A DNA stretch of 64,000 nucleotides from Welwitschia mirabilis (Eukaryota > Gnetophyta > Gnetopsida > Welwitschiales): positions 287,431,937 to 287,495,936 of the forward strand of contig JBOZIK010000001.1 of assembly GCA_051453625.1 (NCBI GenBank), written 5' to 3'. Made by a program: the position numbers and the translations under genes. Shown here in pieces: positions 46,560 through 58,404 of this stretch. Each line of letters opens with the position of its first letter. The first letter of the stretch is position 1. Below the pieces are notes generated by a model. It was given only the letters and a program-made list of their open reading frames with translations, made no database searches and had not been told where the DNA came from.

Positions 46560-49320
46560 AACCAGATAAATAAATATATAAATCATAAAAAGCATGATTT
46601 TAAGTTGATGGCTGAAACGTTCTTTCTTTCTCAGCTGTGGAGTTTATTTTCGTTTCCATTTTGCTCGTTGTGTGTGTTAAGCATAAAATCTGTATTTTCA
46701 CTCAAGTAAATTACCAAAGGTCTTGCTCTTTGACATTTTTAGGATGCATGATTCTGAAACTATTTCATTTGGGAACGTATTAGACGTAAGCAATTTGCGA
46801 CTTTCCAGAATTTTTATAGCGTTTAGTATTTCAGGAACGTAGACGTTCCAGTTGAAAAAAAATTACACGTTTTGTCTCTTAGTTATGTGTTTCAATGGCA
46901 TGATAATTAAAACTTTTAAGGAAGGATTATAAAATTTGCACGGAAATGTTGGGTTTACATAAACACTGGGAATTTTAATTACCTTTGTAAGTAAAGGAGA
47001 CCTCCCTTGACCTATCTTTGTAACCTATTGATTTCTACGTTTCTGAACCTAATCTTAATTTAAAGATTATATTAGTTGTATCATCATAATAAACACTAAA
47101 TTGCAGTCTATAAAAATCCCAAACTTGGGTTTGGGCCATTGATGTTTAGCTCTTTCAAATTCAAAACAGTGCAAAGTTTAATAATAATTTAAACCATTCA
47201 GTTCACAAGTTACATCAGCAACAACATAGGCTACTAAAAACAATTAATAAGATATGCTTTCGCATCACCCACAATAACCAGGGTTAAATATACTATTCAA
47301 GTGTCCAATGCACAATTGCACTTAGCAAATAGTATGGTANNNNNNNNNNNNNNNNNNNNNNNNNNNNNNNNNNNNNNNNNNNNNNNNNNNNNNNNNNNNN
47401 NNNNNNNNNNNNNNNNNNNNNNNNNNNNNNNNNNNNNNNNNNNNNNNNNNNNNNNNNNNNNNNNNNNNNNNNNNNNNNNNNNNNNNNNNNNNNNNNNNNN
47501 NNNNNNNNNNNNNNNNNNNNNNNNNNNNNNNNNNNNNNNATACATACATACATATACATACATATGTATATATAATAATATAGGAATATCATAAGGAGAA
47601 TAAAGGGAAAGAAATAGCAAATGCATGAATGATAAAAAGAAATCGGTAACAATACACAGAATGGTGCACACGTATAAGAATAAGGTGTATATATAAATAA
47701 GGAAAACAAAAAAAAAGCAGGAAGATATAATATAAAAATTGAAATAGCAAGGGTGGAGGAACAAACCAGATAAATAAATATATAAATCATAAAACGCATG
47801 ATTTTAAGTTGATGGCTGAAACGTTCTTTCTTTCTTAGCTGTGGAGCTTATTTTCGTTTCCATTTTGCTCGTTGTGTGTGTTAAGCATAAAATCTGTATT
47901 TTCACTTAAGTAAATTACCAAAGGTCTTGCTCTTTGACATTTTTAGGATGCATGATTCTGAAACTATTTCATTTGGGAACNNNNNNNNNNNNNNNNNNNN
48001 NNNNNNNNNNNNNNNNNNNNNNNNNNNNNNNNNNNNNNNNNNNNNNNNNNNNNNNNNNNNNNNNNNNNNNNNNNNNNNNNNNNNNNNNNNNNNNNNNNNN
48101 NNNNNNNNNNNNNNNNNNNNNNNNNNNNNNNNNNNNNNNNNNNNNNNNNNNNNNNNNNNNNNNNNNNNNNNNNNNNNNNNNNNNNNNNNNNNNNNNNNNN
48201 NNNNNNNNNNNNNNNNNNNNNNNNNNNNNNNNNNNNNNNNNNNNNNNNNNNNNNNNNNNNNNNNNNNNNNNNNNNNNNNNNNNNNNNNNNNNNNNNNNNN
48301 NNNNNNNNNNNNNNNNNNNNNNNNNNNNNNNNNNNNNNNNNNNNNNNNNNNNNNNNNNNNNNNNNNNNNNNNNNNNNNNNNNNNNNNNNNNNNNNNNNNN
48401 NNNNNNNNNNNNNNNNNNNNNNNNNNNNNNNNNNNNNNNNNNNNNNNNNNNNNNNNNNNNNNNNNNNNNNNNNNNNNNNNNNNNNNNNNNNNNNNNNNNN
48501 NNNNNNNNNNNNNNNNNNNNNNNNNNNNNNNNNNNNNNNNNNNNNNNNNNNNNNNNNNNNNNNNNNNNNNNNNNNNNNNNNNNNNNNNNNNNNNNNNNNN
48601 NNNNNNNNNNNNNNNNNNNNNNNNNNNNNNNNNNNNNNNNNNNNNNNNNNNNNNNNNNNNNNNNNNNNNNNNNNNNNNNNNNNNNNNNNNNNNNNNNNNN
48701 NNNNNNNNNNNNNNNNNNNNNNNNNNNNNNNNNNNNNNNNNNNNNNNNNNNNNNNNNNNNNNNNNNNNNNNNNNNNNNNNNNNNNNNNNNNNNNNNNNNN
48801 NNNNNNNNNNNNNNNNNNNNNNNNNNNNNNNNNNNTGTAGCAACTACAGTAATGCTTTATTAAGTATTGCTTGGTTTTCCTAATTGGGTAGATCTGAGTT
48901 TAAATATTCGAAATTTATGTGTAAGTTGTTAACAAGTTTATGTTATTAAATGTTTTTGTTTTACTAGTGAATTTCTTGTCTTATTCGTGGCTTCTATTTT
49001 ACCTCGGTTACATTAAGCTGACAAATGAATTATTAAAGCATTTTGCAATGTTTTGTAAGTCCTTTCCATAATATAATAANNNNNNNNNNNNNNNNNNNNN
49101 NNNNNNNNNNNNNNNNNNNNNNNNNNNNNNNNNNNNNNNNNNNNNNNNNNNNNNNNNNNNNNNNNNNNNNNNNNNNNNNNNNNNNNNNNNNNNNNNNNNN
49201 NNNNNNNNNNNNNNNNNNNNNNNNNNNNNNNNNNNNNNNNNNNNNNNNNNNNNNNNNNNTGTAGCAACCACAAAAGTTTTGTAGTTAAAATTTGAATGCA
49301 TTAGAGTCACATAGTAAAAG
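46560..49320. other. CpG-retaining, low-decay DNA (candidate unique or gene-proximal), with 855-N gap
   Basis: Unlike the rest of the window this stretch keeps many CpGs (AACGTAGACGTTCC, GCAATTTGCGAC, CTTTCGCATC, TTATTCGTGGC, ACCTCGG) and has mixed, non-repetitive sequence. The gap-flanking copies here differ by only about 1-2 percent, mostly transitions. A possible tiny exon lies at 46,743-46,785. No protein domain is recognisable, and gaps at 47,340-47,539, 47,981-48,835 and 49,080-49,259 remove much of the region. The very long frames over these gaps consist of N. Confidence 0.4.
46743..46785 (+). other. Possible small exon (speculative)
   Basis: A pyrimidine-rich tract ends in ATTTTTAG, followed by 43 bases open in one frame (M-H-D-S-E-T-I-S-F-G-N-V-L-D), then GTAAGC. 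These are good plant splice-site shapes and the following intron-like sequence is AT-rich. The first 34 bases recur unchanged in the copy at 47,947-47,980. There is no homology or transcript support, and matches to splice signals of this strength arise by chance. Confidence 0.2.
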
Positions 49321-49965
49321 CGTGATGGATTTTTAGTTGGGAATATAAATCGTATAAAATTGAGATCCTTTGAAAAAAAAACCTAGATAACACTTTTAAT
49401 TGATATGGGTAGTTTTTCAAATTAGGAGTGAATAACAATTATGGAATGCTTCTAAATTATTTATGTATTTAACCTATATGATTCTTGTTACTTTAATAAT
49501 TTTTATGATTATAGGACAGAAGCCTAAAATGACTAGGGATAGATAAAATTGATGGAGATAATGACATTAATAGAATGATAATGATCATTAGACTTTGGTT
49601 TAATGCCAATATTATTGGCTATTACTAACTTAGATCAAATGATTTAATGATGTGTGATATNNNNNNNNNNNNNNNNNNNNNNNNNNNNNNNNNNNNNNNN
49701 NNNNNNNNNNNNNNNNNNNNNNNNNNNNNNNNNNNNNNNNNNNNNNNNNNNNNNNNNNNNTTTAACCTATATGATTCTTGTTACTTTAATAATTTTTATG
49801 ATTATAGGATAGAAGCCTAAAATGGCTATGGATAGATAAAATTGATGGAGATAATGACATTAATAGAATGATAATGATAATTAGACTTTAGTTTAATGCC
49901 AATATTATTGGCTATTACTAACTTAGATCAAATGATTTAATGATGTGTGATATAATGATTTCATG

Positions 49966-50035
<70 letters not shown>

Positions 50036-52013
50036 AATTAACAATGATGACAATATTGATCATAACATTGATCAAGTCATGGAAATATTGGTGATGATAT
50101 ATTAATAATGTTAATGATAATGCCTAAGATTTTGATGACGTTTACTAGAGAATTAATGGCATATTGACTTGTTTATTTTCATGTTCATGATTATTTAACA
50201 TTATATATATATACCTTCAAATTCATTATGTTGCATTATTAAAACAGTAGTTTTGGTAAGTCCTCACCATAATGCCATGTGTGTATTGATTTTTATGGCC
50301 TCTGTGATCAAGATATTGGCTAGTGTGGCCTTTATATAGCCATATACTTATTCATGGAATTATAGGATCATGGACCTCTGTGGTTAATGATTATGGCTCT
50401 GTAATACTAGTTAATAATTGGGATGGACTAGAGATCCTCAAGGACATTACCAACTATTTCCTTTATTTTGTATATATCTATAATGGTATATCTATATTAT
50501 ATGATGTTTTCTATTGGTTTACATTATCTTCATCCTTAACATTGAGTTTTGATTGTTGTGTTCTTTATTATTTCTTATATTAGATCATGCATGTGATTGG
50601 TTGCATGCCATTTATAAAGATCATCTAGGCCCATCATATACATGTGTGTATTGGTGGTGATAGAAATAAGGTTCAAGATAAAAACCACATGTGGTATCCA
50701 GATGNNNNNNNNNNNNNNNNNNNNNNNNNNNNNNNNNNNNNNNNNNNNNNNNNNNNNNNNNNNNNNNNNNNNNNNNNNNNNNNNNNNNNNNNNNNNNNNN
50801 NNNNNNNNNNNNNNNNNNNNNNNNNNNNNNNNNNNNNNNNNNNNNNNNNNNNNNNNNNNNNNNNNNNNNNNNNNNNNNNNNNNNNNNNNNNNNNNNNNNN
50901 NNNNNNNNNNNNNNNNNNNNNNNNNNNNNNNNNNNNNNNNNNNNNNNNNNNNNNNNNNNNNNNNNNNNNNNNNNNNNNNNNNNNNNNNNNNNNNNNNNNN
51001 NNNNNNNNNNNNNNNNNNNNNNNNNNNTGGTTAATGATTATGGCTCTGTAATAATGGTTAATGATTGGAATGGACCAGAGATCCTGAAGGACATTACCAA
51101 CTATTTTGTTTATTTTGTATATATCTATAATGGTATATCTATATTATATGATGTTTTATATTGGTTTACATTATCTTCATCTTTAACATTGAGTTTTGAT
51201 TGTTGTGTTCTTTATTATTTCTTACATTAGATCATGCATATGATTGGCTGCATGCCATTTATAAAGATCATCTAGGCTCANNNNNNNNNNNNNNNNNNNN
51301 NNNNNNNNNNNNNNNNNNNNNNNNNNNNNCCACATGTGGTATCCAGATGAGTATATGTAGGCATCGTTGCTTAGTTGTTGGTGCAACCAATCACTTGACC
51401 ACCTCTTTCACACTTTTATATACATTTTTCTATTGAGATCTTAAACAATGGCATATTGATCTTAATCGTTAAATTTCTAATGATAGATTATTAGAAGAAT
51501 TGACTATGACAAAACCCTCTATGCTATGTAAAGTTAAGTAAGTTAATCAAGGAATCTATTGTTACATAGATTCCCTGATGTGTATGATGTGGGTAATTTT
51601 TGAAATAAGCAATTATTTGAAAAAAAGGATTGGTGGAACCTNNNNNNNNNNNNNNNNNNNNNNNNNNNNNNNNNNNNNNNNNNNNNNNNNNNNNNNNNNN
51701 NNNNNNNNNNNNNNNNNNNNNNNNNNNNNNNNNNNNNNNNNTATTAGAAGAATTGACTATGACAAAACCCTTTATGCTGTGTAAAGTTAAGTAAGTTGGT
51801 CAAGGAAGTTATTGTTACATAGATTCCCTAACGTGTATGATGTGGGTGATTTTTGAAATAAGCAATTATTTGACAAAAAAGGATTGGTGGAACCTCTGTT
51901 GCCCTTGTCTCAAAGGATAAAAATAAATTTAAATGTAGTATTATAGTTTTAAACTAGTGAAAAATTATGACTTTTAAAACCCTATTTTATTAAAATTTTA
52001 GGCTTCATCACAT
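49321..52013 (-). repeat. Probable gypsy LTR region, minus strand, fragmented by gaps
   Basis: The right edge reads, on the minus strand, a purine tract followed by TGTGATGAAGCC, a normal LTR start. Leftward it runs through several overlapping contig pieces: about 49,482-49,660 with 49,761-49,940; 50,383-50,704 with 51,028-51,280; 51,490-51,641 with 51,742-51,890. The left end is not located. The plus-strand frames at 50,323-50,583 and 51,028-51,230 are two copies of the same low-complexity translation. Confidence 0.5.
49966..50032. repeat. (TG)n microsatellite
   Basis: About 33 uninterrupted TG units lie inside the probable LTR region, just past a gap-flanking duplicate. Confidence 0.95.
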
Positions 52014-52023
52014 CCCCCAAATA
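52014..52023 (-). other. Polypurine tract beside the minus-strand LTR
   Basis: On the minus strand ATTTGGGGGA is followed directly by TGTGATGAAG. This is the canonical PPT-LTR junction of Ty3/gypsy elements. The internal region should lie to the right. Confidence 0.6.
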
Positions 52024-53590
52024 GACTTCTTGAATATCTTTTGCAATTGATGATGATAAAGGGGAATGAATCTTATTGCTAATCCAAATATTTGTGTGTA
52101 AGATGTGGTATCAAATATATTATCAAAATATGTAATGATATTTGTAATTTTAGCTAATGATAAGGAATTGCATCATCTACCATATTTATGGACTGCTAAT
52201 ATACATATCCATAACTTAATACTAGTGATTGCAATTTAAAATGTTAATCTATAAATAAAAAATAATATATGAAAGCAATAGTGCTAATAATATTACATAA
52301 GATGATGAATATAATGGAGAGGCATCCGATATCTCAACCTTTTTATATATATTGATTTTGTTAATTTAAAAAATATTAAAAATGTGGACACAATCTAGAT
52401 AATGTAAAACACACCCAAAATGTCCTATAATAATATAGTATTACAAAAAGATAGTGAATCACACAAATTTCACAAATAAAAAACATATACAAACATACTT
52501 AATGATGATCAAGTATTAGATGCATATAAGATATTAATAAAAATGAGAGTATAGCAAAAAGATTTCACTCTAGTACAAACATAAATGAATTAAATAGTAG
52601 AGAAATGATGAGGATAAAAATGCTCACTACCATCTTAGTTGTGGTATTCATGTTTACAATGATGATAAAATGTTGAAGACTATCCTAAGTTACTTCCTAA
52701 TCTCACCTTGATTAATGTATATGAGATAATGACCAAGTCATAGAATAAAGAGCATAAGTTAAGCTTCGAATAAAATGTAAATAGCTCTATGTATGATTCC
52801 TAATCTCAACTACCTCCACATCTTATGCTTAATCTTATTCAAGTGCTTATCAATTCTATCTAAGTTCTCATTAACCAAACTCATAGATACCAATACTCAT
52901 AATCATAATTTTTAAACAAACATTGATATACTACCTATAACCATAACATCTAGGCATAACCTCTTGCATATTTCAATCATCCAATGCTTATATAGTGAAC
53001 TTTAAATTGGCTATCATTTAACTTTTGCCTCACTTTCATAGATTAGAATTTGAAAAATCTTTCTTACATGTTAAAGCATTGAATGTATCTCATTCACTAT
53101 TCCATAGAATCCTTACATCTTTAATTCTCTTAGGTTGATGTTCTTTCTTTTTTTCTTGAAAGACATGGCTATATTATTTTCCTCTTCCCTAAAAGACAAA
53201 GATAAATCTTAGTTGCATCATTGAAATATTTTTATATCTTGACTTGGACCAATTTAGATTGGTCTTTCATCAAGAAACTTTTTCCAAGTCACAAAGCCAA
53301 TGCTCTTATAAGAGAAATTTTGAACTTCTAACAAAATGACCATGAGACATTTTCCTAAACATTATAGAGATTTAAAAACTTATTATTAAAATTCCCCCAA
53401 CATGGACTTAAGCAAGGTATACTTCTTACTTCTTTTATGAAGGCTTGGCCTCTAATCATAGGTAACTTGTAGAGATTATATGTAGAGGAATTTTCTTAGA
53501 AATCAAATGGGACCTTTCGAAGCCAATTTTTGAGAGTTGTAAAAATTGGAAAAAAACATAATAAGACCTATAGATCATACCCCAATGTTA
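52024..53590. other. Unassigned decayed sequence
   Basis: It should include the 3' interior of the minus-strand gypsy element and the front of the next Athila relic, but no integrase, chromodomain or Gag start is readable. A G-run on the minus strand (TTGGGGGAATTTT) lies at 53,387-53,399. Confidence 0.35.
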
Positions 53591-54490
53591 AATTAACTAG
53601 TATCTTTAAAGATCTTGAGAATTTTGATGCTAACTACAAAGTCTAAGAGTTGTCCAAAAATATTGAGTTACTTAATACCACTCATAAGACTACCATTACT
53701 AATTCTAAGTGTTCTATATGTCATATAGACTCCCACAAGACTTTTAAATGTTCTTTTATTCATACTTTTCAAGATATGGTTTAGAAGTAAGTAAATTTTG
53801 TAAGACAATAATAACTAATTCAAAGAGCAAATAACTCTTACTTTAACAATCTAGAATTGAGAAATCACTCAAAATTTTTATGAAAACAACATCACTCAAA
53901 CTTTTTATGNNNNNNNNNNNNNNNNNNNNNNNNNNNNNNNNNNNNNNNNNNNNNNNNNNNNNNNNNNNNNNNNNNNNNNNNNNNNNNNNNNNNNNNNNNN
54001 NNNNNNNNNNNNNNNNNNNNNNNNNNNNNNNNNNNNNNNNNNNNNNNNNNNNNNNNNNNNNNNNNNNNNNNNNNNNNNNNNNNNNNNNNNNNNNNNNNNN
54101 NNNNNNNNNNNNNNNNNNNNNNNNNNTTCCTCCCCCTCATAAAGATTAAAATAAAACATCCAACAACTTAACCAAACTACCACACACATTCTTGCATCTC
54201 TTAACCAACATGAAAAAGGTAAGCTTACTTTTACTCATGAGCCAAATCCTAATTATATCAAAATAGTTGAGAGATTAGAAGACTCCCACATTAGAGATAC
54301 TAAATTCATACACCTTAGAGATAGATGAGTATGAGTCACATGATAGACAAGTACACCCTAAACATAGTAGGGAAGAAAAGGGAGTAGAAGAGAAACCTGA
54401 ACAAGACATGCCACCTAACAAGGAGCCTGTACCTTTCCAAAATAACTTAGAAGAAATACCTTAGCTAAGAAACATTAAGAGGCCCTTGAA
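53591..54490 (+). pseudogene. Athila Gag C-terminal relic with intact zinc knuckle
   Basis: A CCHC knuckle C-x2-C-x4-H-x4-C is intact at 53,710-53,751 (C-S-I-C...H-K-T-F-K-C). It is preceded by TTHKTTITNSK and followed by VNFVRQ, NNSYFNNLE and NHS motifs typical of the Athila Gag tail. After the 217-N gap the frame carries an acidic, Pro-rich region (PEQDMPPNKEPVPFQNNLEE) leading into the protease. Stops are present before and after the knuckle. Confidence 0.75.
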
Positions 54491-55068
54491 ATCTTTAAGG
54501 AAGTGAAGATTAACATTGCCATTTTAGAAGTCATAAGACAAATTCTTTGATATGCCAAATTTCTTAAGGACTTGTGCATCATTAAGAGAATAATAAAGCT
54601 TAAGAGTAAAGCCTTTTTAGCCTAATAAACTAATTCTATCATTAAAATCAAATTTTTCCTAAATACAAAGATCTAAGAAGTTTCACCATCTCCATCATCA
54701 TTAGAGATAAACCTATTAGGTAATTTTTTTTTATTTTAAAGCTACCTAAAATATTTTAACCTTATTGTATCTACAGAGAATTTGTTCTAACCTAAATTAC
54801 AAGTATAAAACTCCAACCATAGTTGATTGATAATTCTTTGACGTTACTCTTAAGAATACTAGAGGATATTATAGTTCAAGTTGAAAATTGTTATTCCCAA
54901 ATGGATTTCATAGTCTTAAAGATGGAACAAACTAGGAGTTACTCCACTTCAATAATCTTGGAGAGACCTTTTCCTATTACTTCTAATTCTCTTATCAAGT
55001 ATAGAAATGGTCTCCTGAAGATTTCATTTGATAATGTAACTATTGATTTGAAGGAGTCGAATTTATGA
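54491..55068 (+). pseudogene. Athila aspartic protease relic, C-terminal half open
   Basis: Around 54,505-54,600 the sequence reads VKINIAILEVI, YAKFLKDLC, then a strongly decayed active-site zone. From 54,823 to 55,068 an 81-codon open stretch contains ILEDIIVQVENCYSQMDFIVL, then ILERPFPITSNSLI and GLLKISFDNVTIDL. These match the flap and C-terminal strands of Athila proteases. The catalytic D-x-G is not readable near 54,740. Confidence 0.8.
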
Positions 55069-56460
55069 AAAGTCTTGATGATGATCATGAATTCCTCTCT
55101 TATGAGTAAAATCTTTTTATTTGCTCTTTCTCTTCTCTTGATTTTAACCCATATGTTGATTTTTAATATAATCTTTCTATTGATTCAAATTCACCTCTTA
55201 AACATTTTAAGTATATATTTGATGATGATCCTACTCATTTCTAGATTACTCATTTATTGGTATCTTCATCTAGGAAAAATGTGTTGTAAGAATTATTAGA
55301 AAAACATGANNNNNNNNNNNNNNNNNNNNNNNNNNNNNNNNNNNNNNNNNNNNNNNNNNNNNNNNNNNNNNNNNNNNNNNNNNNNNNNNNNNNNNNNNNN
55401 NNNNNNNNNAAACATGAAAAATGTATAGGTTGGACCTCGTCAAACTTAAAATATTTGGATCCTAATGTGTATACTCTTCATGGAATTTCTAAGTTTTTCA
55501 ACTCATGTTTGGAGTCTTAACATGAAGATAATTGTATGATTAATTCATGATTCATTCATCCTTCCCACATTCTTAAGTGTGAGATGCATAGTACATCTAA
55601 GTTTTATCCTCCATTCATCACTAAATATCATATTCATAAGCCTAACTTAGTTTCACTAAATGACTCTAGATTAGACTTATATCCTAATAATCTAGATTTC
55701 AAATGTTTAGATCAATCCATAAAAAATCAAGATGTTTCAAAGAATGCTTTCTTAATGGAAAATTCCAATCAATATTATTCGTCCAATTCTTACCTTAACC
55801 ATTTTCAGCCATATATATCATTTTCACAGAATTCCNNNNNNNNNNNNNNNNNNNNNNNNNNNNNNNNNNNNNNNNNNNNNNNNNNNNNNNNNNNNNNNNN
55901 NNNNNNNNNNNNNNNNNNNNNNNNNNNNNNNNNNNTATATCCTAATAATCTAGATTTCAAATGTTTGAATCAATCCATAAAAAATCAAGATGTGTCAAGG
56001 ATGCTTCTTTAATGGAAAATCCCAATCAATATTATTCATCCAATTCTTACCTTAACCATTTTCAGCCATATATATCATTTTCACATAATTTCATATCATC
56101 AACATGTCACCCTCTTCTTCTATTTTCTTACTAGTTTATGAAACTCAATGATCCTATTTAATGAAAAGTTATTGAATTTTAATTCATAAACTGAATCAAT
56201 TTTGGTGAGACTTTTCACTCAAATTTTGTCCCATCAAGAATGTCTTATTAAGCTCTTTGACTTTCTAATTATCAGTACATTACTTCTACAGAAGCTATGT
56301 ATTTGTAGTTCTAAAAGCAAAGCCAAAATTTTAGTATTCCTTACATTACCAGTCTTTATCTATAACCTGTATGCCTATAGTATAGAACCATATGAGTAGA
56401 TTACTTGAGAGGCTTGTGCTCAAAGAAAGTCACGAAGTCATCCATTAGAAGATTTTTTGG
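55069..56460 (+). pseudogene. Unrecognised ORF after the protease, where RT is expected
   Basis: Open frames continue past the protease: an acidic opening (DDDHEFLSYE) at about 55,078, then a Tyr/Asn/Ser-rich stretch open at 55,584-55,835 (LDLYPNNLDFKCLDQSIKNQ), and a tail near 56,130-56,440 ending RRFFGRNFISPYF. None of the RT motifs appear. 55,679-55,835 is duplicated at 55,936-56,089 across a gap. It may be a lineage-specific insertion or spacer of the polyprotein; function unknown. Confidence 0.45.
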
Positions 56461-58404
56461 TAGAAATTTTATAAGTCCTTATTTTTCCATGATTTTGTTC
56501 TTTGAATTTTAAATTCTTTGTTAATATATACATTTACTAAGGATTCTTAATTTGGAATTAAGAAAAAAATAATTGTTCTTATTTCATGGTGCTTCTTTAT
56601 TTCAAAGAATTCATGGGGATGAGATCACTTCTCTATTAGTCTAACAAGTCAATGATTTCCTTTCATTTACTATTAATATTAATTAAAAAAAAGAAGAAAT
56701 GAAATTCCCAATAAAGAAATATCAAATAAAAATTTTTAATCTCTTCACTAGCACATTTTCTTATAATCAGTTCTATTTGGGTTTAATTAATTACATTAGG
56801 GCTATGAATGCCTATTGATAATGTAACTTTAATGATTCATTTGTAGTACATTTAACTACATTAGGGCTATAAATACTTGTTAGCAACGTAGCACTAAATT
56901 CTTAAAGTACGACATGTTAAATATATTAAAAGAAAGTACCACAATACTAAATGGTTAATATGATTAAATGCTTGAAACAGGGTTTATCATGAAANNNNNN
57001 NNNNNNNNNNNNNNNNNNNNNNNNNNNNNNNNNNNNNNNNNNNNNNNNNNNNNNNNNNNNNNNNNNNNTTCTTTGAATTTTGAATTCTTTATTAATATAT
57101 ACATTTACTAGGGATCCTTAATTTAGAATCAAGAAAAAAATGATTGTTCTTATTTCATGATGCTTCTTTATTTCAAAGCATTCATGGGGATGAGATCACT
57201 TCTCTATTAGTCTAATAAGTTAATGAATCCCTTTCATGTACTATGAATATTAACCAAAAAAAAAGAAGAAGAAATGAAAGTGAGAACAAAGAAAAATCAA
57301 ATAAAAATTTTTAAGATCTTCACTAGCACATTTTCTTATAATCAGTTCTATTGGATTTAATTAATTACATCAGGGCTATGAATGCCTATTGATCATGTAA
57401 TTAATGATTCATTTGTAGTACATTTAACTACACTGGGGTAATAAATACTTGCTAGTAATGTAGCACTAAATTCTTCAAGTATGACATGTTAAATATATTA
57501 AAAGAAAGTACCACAATACTAAATGGTTAATATGATTAAATGCTTGAAACATGGTTTATCATGAAATTAGAAGGGAAATGGAATGAACTTAAGGTGGAAT
57601 CATATGGATCTTTTAATGTGCTTATTTTAATAGATTGTAATCTAAGATTCTTTAGCTACTTATGATTTTGTAAATTTAGTTATTAATATATTTCTTTGTT
57701 TTGGCAAGGAATCCACTTAAAACTATGAAATCAAAAAAATTAATCAATTAGCTTACATTCATCAAATCTCCTTTATTTATAGGATGCATGATGGGATTTA
57801 TTATTTCACCATTCCTTTTACTATTTCATTTTATTTCATTCATTTTTACTTTACTATTCATTTCAAGCCATATCCTTATATTTTCCTTTCTATGAGTAAG
57901 CATACTGTAAGTACACTATGTTTTATATGATTTAATCCTTTCATCTAAGTTTAGATTTAAGGCTAATTAGTTGTAACCTTTGATAAAAGTAGATAATATA
58001 ATGGTTCACATTCCATCCTATTTCTATAAAAACTATAACTTCAAATCTAATCTATGTTTTGCATTATTTTTTTTTTTGCAACGTATACATTTGTCCATAC
58101 CACATCGTCTAAGTCTTATCCATTTTTGCATACTTAGTCAATGTCATCACCTATCCTGACTGGTGCTAACATCTATCTTTTTATTTTTTCTTTCAAATTT
58201 TTCCTATGGACTTTTGCAGCATTCTTTGTTACTTTAGTCTATTGATGATCTTGGTTTTAGTTTAGAAATTTTTTTATTTTCTTATTTTGCCAAAATTTTT
58301 CAATTATTTTTTAATTTTAGCTTTCTTTTTTTCTTATTTCATTTCTCTTTCATTCTTGTTCTTTTTTGTCTTCTTAATTTTTATTTTTATAGGTCATCAT
58401 AAGG
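56461..58404. other. Noncoding 3' region of the second Athila relic
   Basis: 56,502-56,994 and 57,069-57,565 are copies across a 74-N gap. A TTAGGGCTA(T)(A/G)AATAC element recurs about 70 bases apart in the first copy (56,799 and 56,862), and its GGCTATGAATGCC form recurs at 57,374. No coding domain is seen. Confidence 0.4.
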
